NCBI RefSeq assembly: GCF_019192735.1
Contig: NZ_JAHTKP010000038.1
Location: forward strand, 1 to 64,000
Origin: Kitasatospora aureofaciens
GTDB taxonomy: Bacteria; Actinomycetota; Actinomycetes; Streptomycetales; Streptomycetaceae
Length of the DNA: 64,000 nt
Direction of reading: 5' to 3'
Shown: one piece after another, positions 15,978 through 25,539 of the stretch
How positions within the stretch are numbered: position 1 is the stretch's first letter
Layout of the letters: the number at the start of each line of letters is the position of its first letter
Notes under the pieces: model-generated
Told to the model about the DNA's origin: nothing
The model's input: the letters and a program-made list of their open reading frames with translations, nothing else
The model's database searches: none
Position numbers and translations under genes: made by a program

Positions 15978-16985
15978 CTACGTCTTCCGCGCCCGGCTGG
16001 GCTGGACCCTGGTCGGCTCGCCCTCGGCCTTGGGATGGTCTGGCGGGTACGGGAGTTCGCCGAGGCCCTCGTCGCGCAGTTGCTTCTCGTACAGCTCCAG
16101 CAGCGCGTCCAGCCGGTACGCCGTCCCGTCCATCTCCGCGTTCAGGTCGCCGAGTTCGGCGAACCGGGCGGGGACGGTCCGCAGGTCGAAGTCCTCGGGC
16201 GAGGCGTCGTCGAGCTCCTCCCAGCGCAGCGGGGTGGAGGCGGTGGCGCGGGGGCGGGCGCGCAGCGAGTAGGCGGAGGCGATGGTGCGGTCACGGGCCA
16301 TCTGGTTGTAGTCGACGAAGATCCGTTCGCCGCGTTCCTCCTTCCACCACGCGGTGGTGACCCGCCCGGGCATCCGCTGCTCCAGCACCCGGCCGAGCGC
16401 GATCACCGCGTGCCGGCCGTCGGTGAACGTCCACAAGGGCTCCAGCGGGACGTACACGTGCAGGCCGCGCCCGCCGGAGGACTTGGGCCAGCCGCGCAGC
16501 CCGAACTCGGCCAGCAGGGCGCGCAGTTCGTGGGCGGCGCGGACGGCGTCGCGGAAGTCGGTGCCGGGTTGCGGGTCGAGGTCGACGCGCAGCTCGTCGA
16601 CGTGGTCGGTGTCGTGTCGCCGGACCGGCCAGGGGTGGAAGGTGAGGCAGCCGAGGTTGGCGGCCCACAGGACGGCGGCGGGCTCGGTGGGGCAGATCTC
16701 GTCGGCGGAGCGGCCGCTGGGGAAGTTGATCCGGGCGGTCGGCAGCCAGTCCGGCAGGCCCTTGGGGGCGCGTTTCTGGTAGAAGAACTCGCCCTCGACC
16801 CCGTCGGGGAAGCGCTGCAGCGTGGTCGGCCGGTCGCGCAGCCCGCGCAGCACGCCGTCGGCGACGGCCAGGTAGTACTGCGCGACGTCCAGCTTGGTGA
16901 ACCCGCGCTCGGGGTAGTACACCTTGTCCGGGTTCGACAAGCGGACGGTGCGCCCGGCAACATCCAGTTCCACGGCGGAGCCCAT
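15978..16985 (-). CDS. ligD: Non-homologous end-joining polymerase/primase (LigD polymerase domain)
   Basis: 335-residue stand-alone primase-polymerase of the LigD/PolDom family. LSNPDKVYYPERGFTKLDV is the standard beginning, the catalytic metal site is ELRVDLDPQ (Asp135, Asp137), and SGGRGLHVYVPL is the conserved His-containing motif. It fills or extends ends during Ku-dependent double-strand break repair. The start is 66 bp from the divergent ligase gene. No Ku gene is in the window. Confidence 0.9.
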   Translation of the reverse strand: MGSAVELDVAGRTVRLSNPDKVYYPERGFTKLDVAQYYLAVADGVLRGLRDRPTTLQRFPDGVEGEFFYQKRAPKGLPDWLPTARINFPSGRSADEICPTEPAAVLWAANLGCLTFHPWPVRRHDTDHVDELRVDLDPQPGTDFRDAVRAAHELRALLAEFGLRGWPKSSGGRGLHVYVPLEPLWTFTDGRHAVIALGRVLEQRMPGRVTTAWWKEERGERIFVDYNQMARDRTIASAYSLRARPRATASTPLRWEELDDASPEDFDLRTVPARFAELGDLNAEMDGTAYRLDALLELYEKQLRDEGLGELPYPPDHPKAEGEPTRVQPSRARKT

Positions 16986-17051
16986 GCCTCTCACGCTAAG
17001 CGCGCCGCGCCCGGCGCGCGCCCCGAGGTGGTTGGGCCGAGGATCGAAGGC

Positions 17052-18113
17052 ATGGACCTGCCCGTGATGCCGCCGGTGGCGCCGATGCTCGCCAAGTCGG
17101 TGGCCAAGATCCCGCCGGGGATGCAGTACGAGGCCAAGTGGGACGGCTTCCGCTCGATCGTGTTCCGCGACGGGGACGAGGTCGAGCTCGGCAGCCGCAC
17201 CGGCAAGCCGCTGACCAGGTACTTTCCCGAGCTGGTCGAGGCCTTCAAGCAGGAGCTGCCGCCGCGCTGCGTGCTGGACGGCGAGGTGGTGATCGCCCGG
17301 GACGGCCGGCTGCGGTTCGAGGAACTGCTGGAGCGCATCCACCCGGCCGCGAGCCGGGTGAAGCTGCTGGCGGAGAAGACGCCCGCCTCCTTCGTCGCCT
17401 TCGACCTGCTCGCCCTCGGTGACGTCTCCCTGCTGGACGAGCCACTGTCGGTGCGGCGCCCGGCCCTGGAGTCGGCGCTCGGCGGCGCCGCGGACCCGGT
17501 GTTCACCGCCCCGGCCTCGACCGACCGCGCGCTGGCGCAGAGCTGGTTCGCCGAGTACGAGGGCGCCGGGCTGGACGGGGTGGTGGCCAAGCCGCTGGAC
17601 CAGCCGTACCGCCCCGGCGAGCGGACCATGTTCAAGATCAAGCACGAGCGCACCGCCGACTGCGTGGTGGCCGGCTACCGCGAGCACAAGAGCGGCCCGG
17701 TGGTCGGCTCGCTGCTGCTCGGCATCAACGACGCCGAGGGGCGGCTCCAGCACGTCGGCGTCTGCGCCGCGTTCCCGATGGCCCGCCGCCGCGAGCTGGC
17801 CGAGGAGCTGGCGCCGTTGCGGATGACCGACCTCGCCCAACACCCTTGGGGCGCCTGGGCGGACGAGGCCGCGCACGCGGAGGGCAGGCTGCCGGGGGCG
17901 GTCAGCCGGTGGACCGGGGGCAAGGACCTGTCCTGGGTGGCGCTGCGGCCGGAACGGGTGGTGGAGGTCGCGTACGACCACATGGAGGGCAGCCGTTTCC
18001 GGCACACCGCGCAGTTCCGCCGCTGGCGGCCGGACCGCACGCCGGAGAGCTGCACGTACGCGCAGCTGGAGGAGCCGGTCTCGTACGATCTCCGCCAGGT
18101 GCTGGGTATCTGA
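17052..18113 (+). CDS. ligD: ATP-dependent DNA ligase (LigD ligase domain)
   Basis: 353 residues. The adenylated lysine is in EAKWDGFR (Lys29). Further nucleotidyltransferase motifs are GSRTGK, CVLDGEVV, FVAFDLLAL, GLDGVVAK and TMFKIKHERTADCVV; the C-terminal OB domain ends VAYDHMEGSRFRHTAQFRRW. Seals breaks in end joining. Divergent from the polymerase gene, so the two activities of M. tuberculosis-type LigD are made here as separate, co-regulated proteins with no nuclease domain in view. Confidence 0.9.
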   Translation: MDLPVMPPVAPMLAKSVAKIPPGMQYEAKWDGFRSIVFRDGDEVELGSRTGKPLTRYFPELVEAFKQELPPRCVLDGEVVIARDGRLRFEELLERIHPAASRVKLLAEKTPASFVAFDLLALGDVSLLDEPLSVRRPALESALGGAADPVFTAPASTDRALAQSWFAEYEGAGLDGVVAKPLDQPYRPGERTMFKIKHERTADCVVAGYREHKSGPVVGSLLLGINDAEGRLQHVGVCAAFPMARRRELAEELAPLRMTDLAQHPWGAWADEAAHAEGRLPGAVSRWTGGKDLSWVALRPERVVEVAYDHMEGSRFRHTAQFRRWRPDRTPESCTYAQLEEPVSYDLRQVLGI

Positions 18114-18391
18114 CGGTCAGGCACGTCCTGGGCTGGTGTCGCCACCGCCGCCCCGCGCTCCGCCGAACGGGTGAGCACCGGCACGCCGCAGCCGCCCCCG
18201 GGCCCGGCTCGGGCACGATCGTTCAGCCCAGCTGTGGTCGCCCTTAAGAATTCCTCGATGGACCGCACCCCCTCCCACCAGGCAGATTGCTGCCTGCCCG
18301 GAGGTGCGGCTGCCAGGAACGGCCGCTCCGGGCCCCGTCGGCCTGCCCACGCCCGCAGGCCGCCCCACTCGCACGTCAGGAGCCGTCGCCC
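18114..18391 (+). promoter_or_regulatory. Leader region of tdh with a hairpin
   Basis: 278 bp without a convincing gene. CAGGCAG at 18279-18285 and CTGCCTG at 18290-18296 form a perfect 7-bp stem with loop ATTG, about 95 bp before the tdh start. AGGAG at 18379-18383 is the tdh ribosome binding site. A short frame from the ATG at 18258 would encode a peptide with adjacent cysteines (HQADCCLPGG), but evidence for translation is weak. Confidence 0.35.
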
Positions 18392-19420
18392 GTGAAGGCA
18401 CTCGTCAAGCAGAAGGCCGAGCCCGGACTCTGGCTGATGGACGTCCCGAAGCCCGCGATCGGCCCCGGCGAGGTGCTGATCAAGGTGCTGCGGACCGGCA
18501 TCTGCGGCACGGACCTGCACATCCGCAAGTGGGACGGCTGGGCGCAGCAGACCGTCAAGACGCCGCTCGTGCTCGGCCACGAGTTCGTCGGCGAGGTCGC
18601 CGAGATCGGCGCCGGCGTCGCGGACATCGCGGTCGGCGACCTGGTCAGCGGCGAGGGCCACCTGGTCTGCGGCAAGTGCCGCAACTGCCAGGCCGGCCGC
18701 CGCCACCTGTGCCGCAACACGATCGGCCTCGGCGTCAACCGCGACGGCGCCTTCGCCGAGTACGTGGCCCTGCCCGCCTCCAACGTCTGGGTGCACCGGG
18801 TGCCGGTCGACCTGGACGTCGCCGCGATCTTCGACCCCTTCGGCAACGCCGTGCACACCGCGCTGTCCTTCCCGCTGGTCGGCGAGGACGTGCTGGTGAC
18901 CGGCGCGGGCCCGATCGGCATCATGGCCGCCGCCGTCGCCAAGCACGCCGGCGCCCGCAGCGTGATGATCACCGACGTCTCCCCGTACCGCCTGGACCTG
19001 GCCCGCCGGGTCGGGGTGACGCTGGCGCTCAACGTCGCCGAGCACACCATCGAGGAGGGCCAGCAGAAGCTGGGCCTGCGCGAGGGCTTCGACGTCGGCC
19101 TGGAGATGTCCGGCCGCCCCGAGGCAATGCAGTCGATGATCGCCAACATGACGCACGGCGGGAAGATCGCCATGCTCGGCCTGCCCGCCGAGCAGTTCCC
19201 GGTGGACTGGGCCTCGATCGTCACCTCGATGATCACCATCAAGGGCATCTACGGCCGCGAGATGTTCGAGACCTGGTACGCGATGTCCGTGCTGCTGGAG
19301 GGCGGCCTGGACCTCAGCCCGGTGATCACCGGCCGGTACGCCGCCACCGACTTCGAGGCCGCCTTCGACGACGCCGCGAGCGGCAACTGCGGCAAGATCA
19401 TCCTCGACTGGACCGCCTGA
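18392..19420 (+). CDS. tdh: L-threonine 3-dehydrogenase
   Basis: Oxidises threonine to 2-amino-3-ketobutyrate with NAD+. 342 residues, the family length. Catalytic zinc ligands Cys38 (TGICGTDLH), His63 and Glu64 (LGHEF); structural zinc Cys93, Cys96, Cys99 and Cys107; Rossmann motif VTGAGPIGIMAA. GTG start with AGGAG 8 nt upstream. The product is cleaved by the enzyme of the next gene, 29 bp downstream, so the pair converts threonine to glycine and acetyl-CoA. Confidence 0.95.
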   Translation: MKALVKQKAEPGLWLMDVPKPAIGPGEVLIKVLRTGICGTDLHIRKWDGWAQQTVKTPLVLGHEFVGEVAEIGAGVADIAVGDLVSGEGHLVCGKCRNCQAGRRHLCRNTIGLGVNRDGAFAEYVALPASNVWVHRVPVDLDVAAIFDPFGNAVHTALSFPLVGEDVLVTGAGPIGIMAAAVAKHAGARSVMITDVSPYRLDLARRVGVTLALNVAEHTIEEGQQKLGLREGFDVGLEMSGRPEAMQSMIANMTHGGKIAMLGLPAEQFPVDWASIVTSMITIKGIYGREMFETWYAMSVLLEGGLDLSPVITGRYAATDFEAAFDDAASGNCGKIILDWTA

Positions 19421-19449
19421 GCCCCGCCGATTCGACTAGGAGTCTGCTC

Positions 19450-20643
<1,194 letters not shown>

Positions 20644-20690
20644 CCCGACCGGCCCGCGCCCCCGTCCGGGCGCCGGGCCGCCCCTGAACC

Positions 20691-20730
20691 GCCCGTGGCC
20701 GGTCCGCTCGGAACCGGACCGGCCACGGGC
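20691..20730 (+). terminator. Terminator of tdh-kbl
   Basis: Perfect 16-bp stem (20691-20706 with 20715-20730) and an 8-nt loop, 47 bp after the kbl stop. The strongest hairpin seen in the window. Confidence 0.8.
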
Positions 20731-20760
20731 ACCAAGAACCATCTGCCCCACCCTCCCGCG

Positions 20761-20800
20761 CGGGAGCGGGACCCCGGCTCGAACCGGCGTCCCGCTCCCG
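20761..20800. terminator. Second hairpin after kbl
   Basis: CGGGAGCGGGAC (20761-20772) pairs with 20789-20800, and the loop contains CCGGCTCGAACCGG, which can pair with itself. It may reinforce termination. Confidence 0.45.
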
Positions 20801-20848
20801 TTTGCGGTTACGTCAACGATCGTGTCCGGGACGGGACTTCGAGCGGGG

Positions 20849-20882
20849 GCGCCCCCGGCTCCGGTGCGAGAGCCGGGGGCGC
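20849..20882. terminator. Hairpin at the 3' end of the leftward truncated gene
   Basis: 13-bp perfect stem GCGCCCCCGGCTC (20849-20861) with its complement at 20870-20882, loop 8 nt, 22 bp beyond the stop of the leftward gene at 20904. Probably terminates that transcript. Confidence 0.6.
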
Positions 20883-20903
20883 GTCACGGGGCCGGAACCG
20901 GGG

Positions 20904-21182
20904 TCAGAGGCGGCGGAGGAAGACGTCGAAAGCGTTGTTGGTGTCGCCCGGCACCAGGTTGGTGGCCTTGGACGAGAAGAGCGCGTAGCGGCCGTTCGCA
21001 CTCAGCCCCAGCGCGTTCGAGGCGCCGTCCGGCTGGGCGCCGTCGAGGCCGACGCTCACCCGGGCGGTGTCACCCTTCGGCGGCCTGGCCTCGGCCGGTG
21101 CCGCGGTGCCGGCCGGCACCGCGGCCGCCGGCAAAGAGCCGCCGCCGCGCAGCAGCCGGCGCCTCGATCGGTTCGTGGTCAT
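20904..21182 (-). CDS. Short secreted protein, truncated beta-propeller-like
   Basis: 92 residues. The N-terminus NRSRRRLLRGGG followed by an Ala/Pro-rich stretch resembles a Tat-type signal. The remainder, GASNALGLSANGRYALFSSK and ATNLVPGDTNNAFDVF, looks like the first blade of TolB-type secreted propeller proteins, which normally continue for several hundred residues. Here it ends at FLRRL just before a terminator. I read it as a truncated or minimal version. Divergent from the LysR gene. Confidence 0.5.
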   Translation of the reverse strand: MTTNRSRRRLLRGGGSLPAAAVPAGTAAPAEARPPKGDTARVSVGLDGAQPDGASNALGLSANGRYALFSSKATNLVPGDTNNAFDVFLRRL

Positions 21183-21291
21183 GCGGGTTCCTCCCCTGGT
21201 GACGACGCCGGACCGCACTGTGCACCCCCACGGCCGGCCCGGAGAGAGCCAAGCGGGCTTCCCGCGGAAGGTCAACGTCCGAGCGTGAAGA

Positions 21292-21339
21292 TTGGCGCAA
21301 ACATTGCCAACAGGCTTGCCACATACCGGAGTTTGCAAG
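21292..21339. promoter_or_regulatory. Inverted repeats, candidate LysR sites
   Basis: TTGGC-N9-GCCAA at 21292-21310 and CTTGC-N15-GCAAG at 21315-21339 lie 64-111 bp upstream of the LysR start in the divergent region. The first has the spacing and T...A ends of LysR boxes; both are AT-richer than the surroundings. Confidence 0.5.
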
Positions 21340-21402
21340 ATCGCCGGTCCGGCCCGGCGGCCGCGGGACGGGACTACCGCGGCGCGCTGGCAGAATTGGC
21401 GT

Positions 21403-22314
21403 GTGATCGACGCACGACGGCTGCGGACCCTGCGGGCCGTGGCGGACCACCGCACCGTGACCGCGGCAGCGGCGGCCCTCTACCTGACCCCCTCCGCGGT
21501 CTCCCAGCAGCTGGCGGCACTGGAGCAGGAGACCGGCCACCACCTGCTCGCCCGCGAGGGCCGGGGCGTGCGGCTCACCGCCGCCGGGGAGATCCTGCTC
21601 GGCCACGCCGACGCCGTCCTCGCCCAGCTGGAGCGCGCCGAGGCCGACCTCGCCGCGTACAGCGCCGGCGTCGCCGGGGAGGTCACCGTCGCCTCCTTCG
21701 CGACCGGCATCGCCCTCGTCCTCGCCCCCGCCATCGGCCTGCTCGCCGAGCGCGCCCCGGGCGTCCGGCTCAAGGTGCTGGACGCCGAGGGCGACGCCAG
21801 CCTGCCGATGGTCCTCGACGGGCGGGCCGACCTCGCGGTGGCCGTCGAGTACCGCGGCGCCCCGCGCGCCGACGACGCCCGGCTCACCCGCGTCCCGCTG
21901 TACGCCGAGCCGTTCGAGGCCGTCCTGCCGCTCGGCCACCCGCTGGCGGCCGGCCGGGGCCCGATCGCCGTCGCCGACCTCGCCGACGAGCCCTGGATCG
22001 GGCCCTACCCCGGCAACCCCTGCCACGACGTCGTCCTGCTGGCCTGCGAGCACGCCGGCTTCCAGCCCCGCCTGGTGCACTCCTCGGACGACTTCCGGGC
22101 CGTCGTCGCCCTCGCCTCCGCCGGCGCGGGCGTCGCCCTGGTGCCGCGCTCGGCGCTGCGTGGCGTCGACCTCGGGCAGGTCGCCGTCCGTCCGGTGGAC
22201 AGCGAGCTCGCCACCCGCCGGGTCTTCGCCGCCGTCCGGGCCGGCGCGGACGGCCATCCGCTGATCCGGCCGGTTCTGGACGCTCTCGCCGAGGCCGCCG
22301 CGACCGGCGCCTGA
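21403..22314 (+). CDS. LysR-family transcriptional regulator
   Basis: 303 residues. N-terminal winged helix with AAAALYLTPSAVSQQLAALE (residues about 20-40), then the periplasmic-binding-protein-like effector domain (EVTVASFATGIALVLAPAI, GAGVALVPRSAL). Effector unknown. The GTG at 21403 gives the standard VIDARRLRTLRAV beginning. It probably autoregulates through the inverted repeats upstream. The following oxidoreductase starts 64 bp later on the same strand and could be a target. Confidence 0.88.
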   Translation: MIDARRLRTLRAVADHRTVTAAAAALYLTPSAVSQQLAALEQETGHHLLAREGRGVRLTAAGEILLGHADAVLAQLERAEADLAAYSAGVAGEVTVASFATGIALVLAPAIGLLAERAPGVRLKVLDAEGDASLPMVLDGRADLAVAVEYRGAPRADDARLTRVPLYAEPFEAVLPLGHPLAAGRGPIAVADLADEPWIGPYPGNPCHDVVLLACEHAGFQPRLVHSSDDFRAVVALASAGAGVALVPRSALRGVDLGQVAVRPVDSELATRRVFAAVRAGADGHPLIRPVLDALAEAAATGA

Positions 22315-22378
22315 GCCCGCCGGGCGCGGCCAGTAGGGTGGGCCTGGCCGATGACCGTCCGTACAGGCAGGAGTCCCC

Positions 22379-23308
22379 ATGAGCGAGACCGCCACGTCCG
22401 ACGCCGCGCTCCCGGTCGGGGTGATCGGCCTCGGCGACATCGCGCAGAAGGCCTACCTCCCGGTGCTCACCACCCTGCCCGGCCTCGACCTGCGCCTGAT
22501 GACCCGCGACCGCGCCAAGCTCGACCGCCTCGGCGACGCCCACCGGATCGACCCCGCCCACCGCTTCACCGACCTCGGCGAGCTGATCGGCAGCGGCATC
22601 CGGGCCGCGTTCGTCCACGCCGCGACGGACCAGCACGTCCCGATCGTCGAGCAGCTGCTCAGCGCCGGCGTCGACGTGTACGTGGACAAGCCGCTCGACC
22701 ACACCCTCGACGGCGCCCGCCGCCTCGTCACCCTCGCCGACCGCACCGGCCGCTCCCTCGCCGTCGGCTTCAACCGCCGCCACGCGCCCGGCTACGCCCA
22801 GGCGAAGGAGCGCCCGCGCGACCTGATCGTGCTGCAGAAGAACCGCGAAGGCCTCCCCGAGGCCGCCCGGACGCTCGTCTACGACGACTTCATCCACGTC
22901 GTCGACACCCTGCGCTTCCTCGCCCCCGGCGAGATCGAGCATGTGGACGTCCGCTCCCGGGTGCGCGACGGCCTGGTCGAGCACGTCGTCCTCACGCTGG
23001 CCGGCGACGGCTTCACGGCCCTGGGCATCATGAACCGCCTCAGCGGCTCGACCGAGGAGATCCTGGAGGTCTCCGGCGCCGACTCCAAGCGCGCGGTCCA
23101 CAACCTGGCCGAGGTGATCGACCACCGCGGCCAGCCGACCGTCCGCCGCCGCGGCGACTGGGTGCCGGTCGCCCGCCAACGCGGCATCGAGCAGGTGGTG
23201 TTGGCGTTCCTCGACGCCGTGCGGGCCGGCAAGACCCTCGACGCCCACGACGCCCTGCGCACCCACGAGTTGTGCGAGCGGATCGTCGAGCGCATCGAGT
23301 CGACCTGA
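22379..23308 (+). CDS. Gfo/Idh/MocA-family oxidoreductase
   Basis: 309-residue NAD(P)-dependent enzyme, typically acting on sugars or cyclitols. The N-terminal Rossmann fold has VGVIGLGDIAQKAYLPVL, then VDVYVDKPLDHTL with the conserved EKP/DKP-type lysine (here DKP) and AVGFNRRHAPGYAQAK. Its last about 33 residues (AFLDAVRAGKTLDAHDAL through ERIEST) recur as an orphan fragment at 35.6 kb. Possibly coregulated with the preceding LysR gene. Confidence 0.85.
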   Translation: MSETATSDAALPVGVIGLGDIAQKAYLPVLTTLPGLDLRLMTRDRAKLDRLGDAHRIDPAHRFTDLGELIGSGIRAAFVHAATDQHVPIVEQLLSAGVDVYVDKPLDHTLDGARRLVTLADRTGRSLAVGFNRRHAPGYAQAKERPRDLIVLQKNREGLPEAARTLVYDDFIHVVDTLRFLAPGEIEHVDVRSRVRDGLVEHVVLTLAGDGFTALGIMNRLSGSTEEILEVSGADSKRAVHNLAEVIDHRGQPTVRRRGDWVPVARQRGIEQVVLAFLDAVRAGKTLDAHDALRTHELCERIVERIEST

Positions 23309-23429
23309 GGCAGGCGGAAGCCCGGTGGGGTGTTCGGCACCCGCCGTTCTCAGGGCTCGGCCTGCCGCTCTTTCCTCAATATGCGATACGCGCTGCATTT
23401 CCACCCGGCTGGACTCACGGTGTCACACC

Positions 23430-23468
23430 TCGGACATGTCCGAAATGACAGTCATGAGGGCTGTCATT
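23430..23468. promoter_or_regulatory. Two adjacent palindromes upstream of a secreted protein
   Basis: TCGGACATGTCCGA at 23430-23443 is a perfect 14-bp palindrome. Directly next to it AATGACAG (23444-23451) and CTGTCATT (23461-23468) form an 8-bp inverted repeat with a 9-bp spacer. They lie 56-94 bp before the start of the secreted-protein gene and probably bind a regulator. Confidence 0.6.
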
Positions 23469-23523
23469 ACGTTCATCGCAGGTCGGTCACCGGGCCGACG
23501 TCCGTGAGACAGAGAGAAGTGAC

Positions 23524-24117
23524 ATGCGCACGCGCACATTGGCTGTGGCCGCTGCCGGAGTAAGCGCGGCGGTCTTTGCAGCCAGCGGTATCACCTACGC
23601 CTTGACCGCCGAATCCACCCCGGCGTCCGTGGCTGTCCAGCAGGCGGCACAGCCCGTCCAACAAGCCGCCCCGGCGCCCCCGGCTGTCCAGCAGGGGGCC
23701 CAGCCCGTCCAGCAAGCCGCCCCGGCCACGGCTGTCGAGGGCGGTGGCGGCGAAAACGGAGAGAGACACGAGGGCCGCGACCGCGAGGACGGCGGACGCG
23801 GCCACGGCCACAGGGGCTACGGCCACAGGGAGGAGGGACGGATCCACTTCAACGACCGTACGTACTCCGCCTCCTCCGAGGGCTGCATCACCGCGATCAG
23901 CGGACTGGGCGCCAGTAGCTTCAGTGTTTTCAACGACAGCTGGAAGACTGTCGAGGTCTTCCGCGGCTTCACCTGTGACAACGGCGCTCCGGTCGCCATC
24001 GTGGGTCCCCACGGCGAGACCAACGGCGTTGTGACCCGTACCGTCCACGGGGGCGTGTTCGGTGACGACGGCGTCGTGGGCAGCTTCCGGGTGATCCGCG
24101 ACTACGACGAGTGGTGA
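23524..24117 (+). CDS. Secreted protein with Gln/Ala/Pro repeats
   Basis: 197 residues. Signal peptide MRTRTLAVAAAGVSAAVFAA with likely cleavage near the TYALTAES region. Then VQQAAQPVQQAAP-type repeats (residues about 38-72), a charged His/Gly-rich linker (GRGHGHRGYGHREEGR), and a compact domain with two cysteines (SEGCITAIS and GFTCDNGAPV), probably disulfide-linked, ending DYDEW. I do not recognise the family. AGAGAGAAG precedes the ATG. Palindromes upstream suggest specific regulation. Confidence 0.7.
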   Translation: MRTRTLAVAAAGVSAAVFAASGITYALTAESTPASVAVQQAAQPVQQAAPAPPAVQQGAQPVQQAAPATAVEGGGGENGERHEGRDREDGGRGHGHRGYGHREEGRIHFNDRTYSASSEGCITAISGLGASSFSVFNDSWKTVEVFRGFTCDNGAPVAIVGPHGETNGVVTRTVHGGVFGDDGVVGSFRVIRDYDEW

Positions 24118-24321
24118 CAGCGCCGCCCGGAGCACGGGAAGGATCCCGGCCCGCAGGAACCGGGCCGACGTTCCCGGCCTCGCGGCGGCCCCCGGGGCCG
24201 AGGCGGATGTCCTGTTCGTCTTCACGCCCGGCATGGCCCGCCTCGACCACCTGCGACTGCGCTTAACTGTGGAGTGGGGAACGACTCGGCTGTGGGGACG
24301 AGCGGGACGGAGGGCAGTCCG

Positions 24322-25413
24322 GTGGCTGATGTCTCGGACACGAGAACATGGCGTCCGCCGCGGTTCCTGCCCAGGTGGTCGCGCGAGGTCACGACCGGTG
24401 GCTATGCGCTGGTCGCGGTCGCGGTGGCGCTGGATTTCGCCAGCGGGCCCGGTGTCACGTTCGCCCCGATGCTCGCCGCCCTCCCCGTACTGGCCGGCGT
24501 GGGCGCCCGCCGGGCCACGGTCCCGTTGGCGGCGGGGGTGGTCGCCAGCGCGATCGTCGCCGGCCTGGCGGTCTACGACGGCGACGTGCCCGCGGTCGTG
24601 ATGGCGACCGCGGCGGCCACGGTGGTCGTGGTCACCTTCTTCAGCTGCACCAACGTCTTGGTGGTGACGGCCCAGGAGCGGGAGCTGGCCAGGGTCCACA
24701 CGGTCGCCGAGGCCGCGCAGCGTGCCCTGCTGCGCCTGGTGCCCCGGCGGATGGGGCCGCTGGTGGTCGCGGTGCGCTACGTGGCGGCGGAGGCCGAGGC
24801 ACGGATCGGCGGGGATCTGTACGAGGTGATGCGGACCCCGTACGGGGTGCGGCTGTGCCTCGGCGACGTGTGCGGCAAGGGCTTGGCCGCGGTGGAGACC
24901 GCGGCCGACGTGCTGGGGGTGTTCCGTGAGGCCGCGCGGGCCGAGCCGGATCTGGCGCAGGTGGCCAGGCGGCTGGACTCGGCGCTCGCCCGTCGTCCGG
25001 CGAGCGAGGAGTTCGTCACGGCGGTTCTGGTCGGCATCCCCGACACACCGGGACCGGCGGTCGTGGTCAACTGCGGGCACCCGCCGCCGCTGCTCTGCCA
25101 TGGCGGTCGGGTCAGCGCGGTGGAGCCGTCCGTCGAGGCACCCCCGCTGGCGCTGCTCGGCCTGGTCGGCGGGGACTACCACGCCAGGTCGCTCACCTTC
25201 GACCGCGGCGACCTGCTGCTGCTCTACACGGACGGCGTGTCCGAGGCCCGGGACGCGGCCAGCCGGTTCTACCCGCTCGCCCAGCGCGTGGCCGCCCTGC
25301 CGCACGGGGAGCCGGACGCCCTGCTGGACGAGCTGCTCGTGGACGTGCGGGCGTACGTCGGCTCCGGGCTGACGGACGACGCGGCCCTGCTCGCCGTCCG
25401 CCGGGAGCGGTGA
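24322..25413 (+). CDS. Membrane SpoIIE/RsbU-type PP2C phosphatase
   Basis: About 363 residues. Three to four hydrophobic segments at residues about 22-110 (YALVAVAVALDF, VPLAAGVVASAIVAGLAVY, VVMATAAATVVVVTFF), then a cytosolic SpoIIE domain: RIGGDLYEVM, LGDVCGKGLAAVE, LLLLYTDGVSEARD and LTDDAALLAV carry the metal-binding aspartates. Such phosphatases dephosphorylate anti-anti-sigma factors. Start chosen at GTG 24322 because GGAGGG lies 8 nt upstream; GTG 24274 is an alternative. It opens a block with two more PP2C genes and an ABC operon. Confidence 0.82.
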   Translation: MADVSDTRTWRPPRFLPRWSREVTTGGYALVAVAVALDFASGPGVTFAPMLAALPVLAGVGARRATVPLAAGVVASAIVAGLAVYDGDVPAVVMATAAATVVVVTFFSCTNVLVVTAQERELARVHTVAEAAQRALLRLVPRRMGPLVVAVRYVAAEAEARIGGDLYEVMRTPYGVRLCLGDVCGKGLAAVETAADVLGVFREAARAEPDLAQVARRLDSALARRPASEEFVTAVLVGIPDTPGPAVVVNCGHPPPLLCHGGRVSAVEPSVEAPPLALLGLVGGDYHARSLTFDRGDLLLLYTDGVSEARDAASRFYPLAQRVAALPHGEPDALLDELLVDVRAYVGSGLTDDAALLAVRRER

Positions 25414-25539
25414 CCGGGTTCATCGACTCCATCGGCGTGATGGAGAGCTCCGTGGCGAGCCTCCCGCGGAGACCCCGGCGTCCGGGGCGGTGCGGTCACG
25501 CCTGCCGTCACGACAGCGCGGACCGGCTCCCGGTCCCGC

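Noticed and set aside
18258..18395. Cys-Cys leader peptide upstream of tdh
   Set aside because: The frame is short, has no clear ribosome binding site, and tdh is not a cysteine-regulated gene; kept only as a remark in the leader entry.
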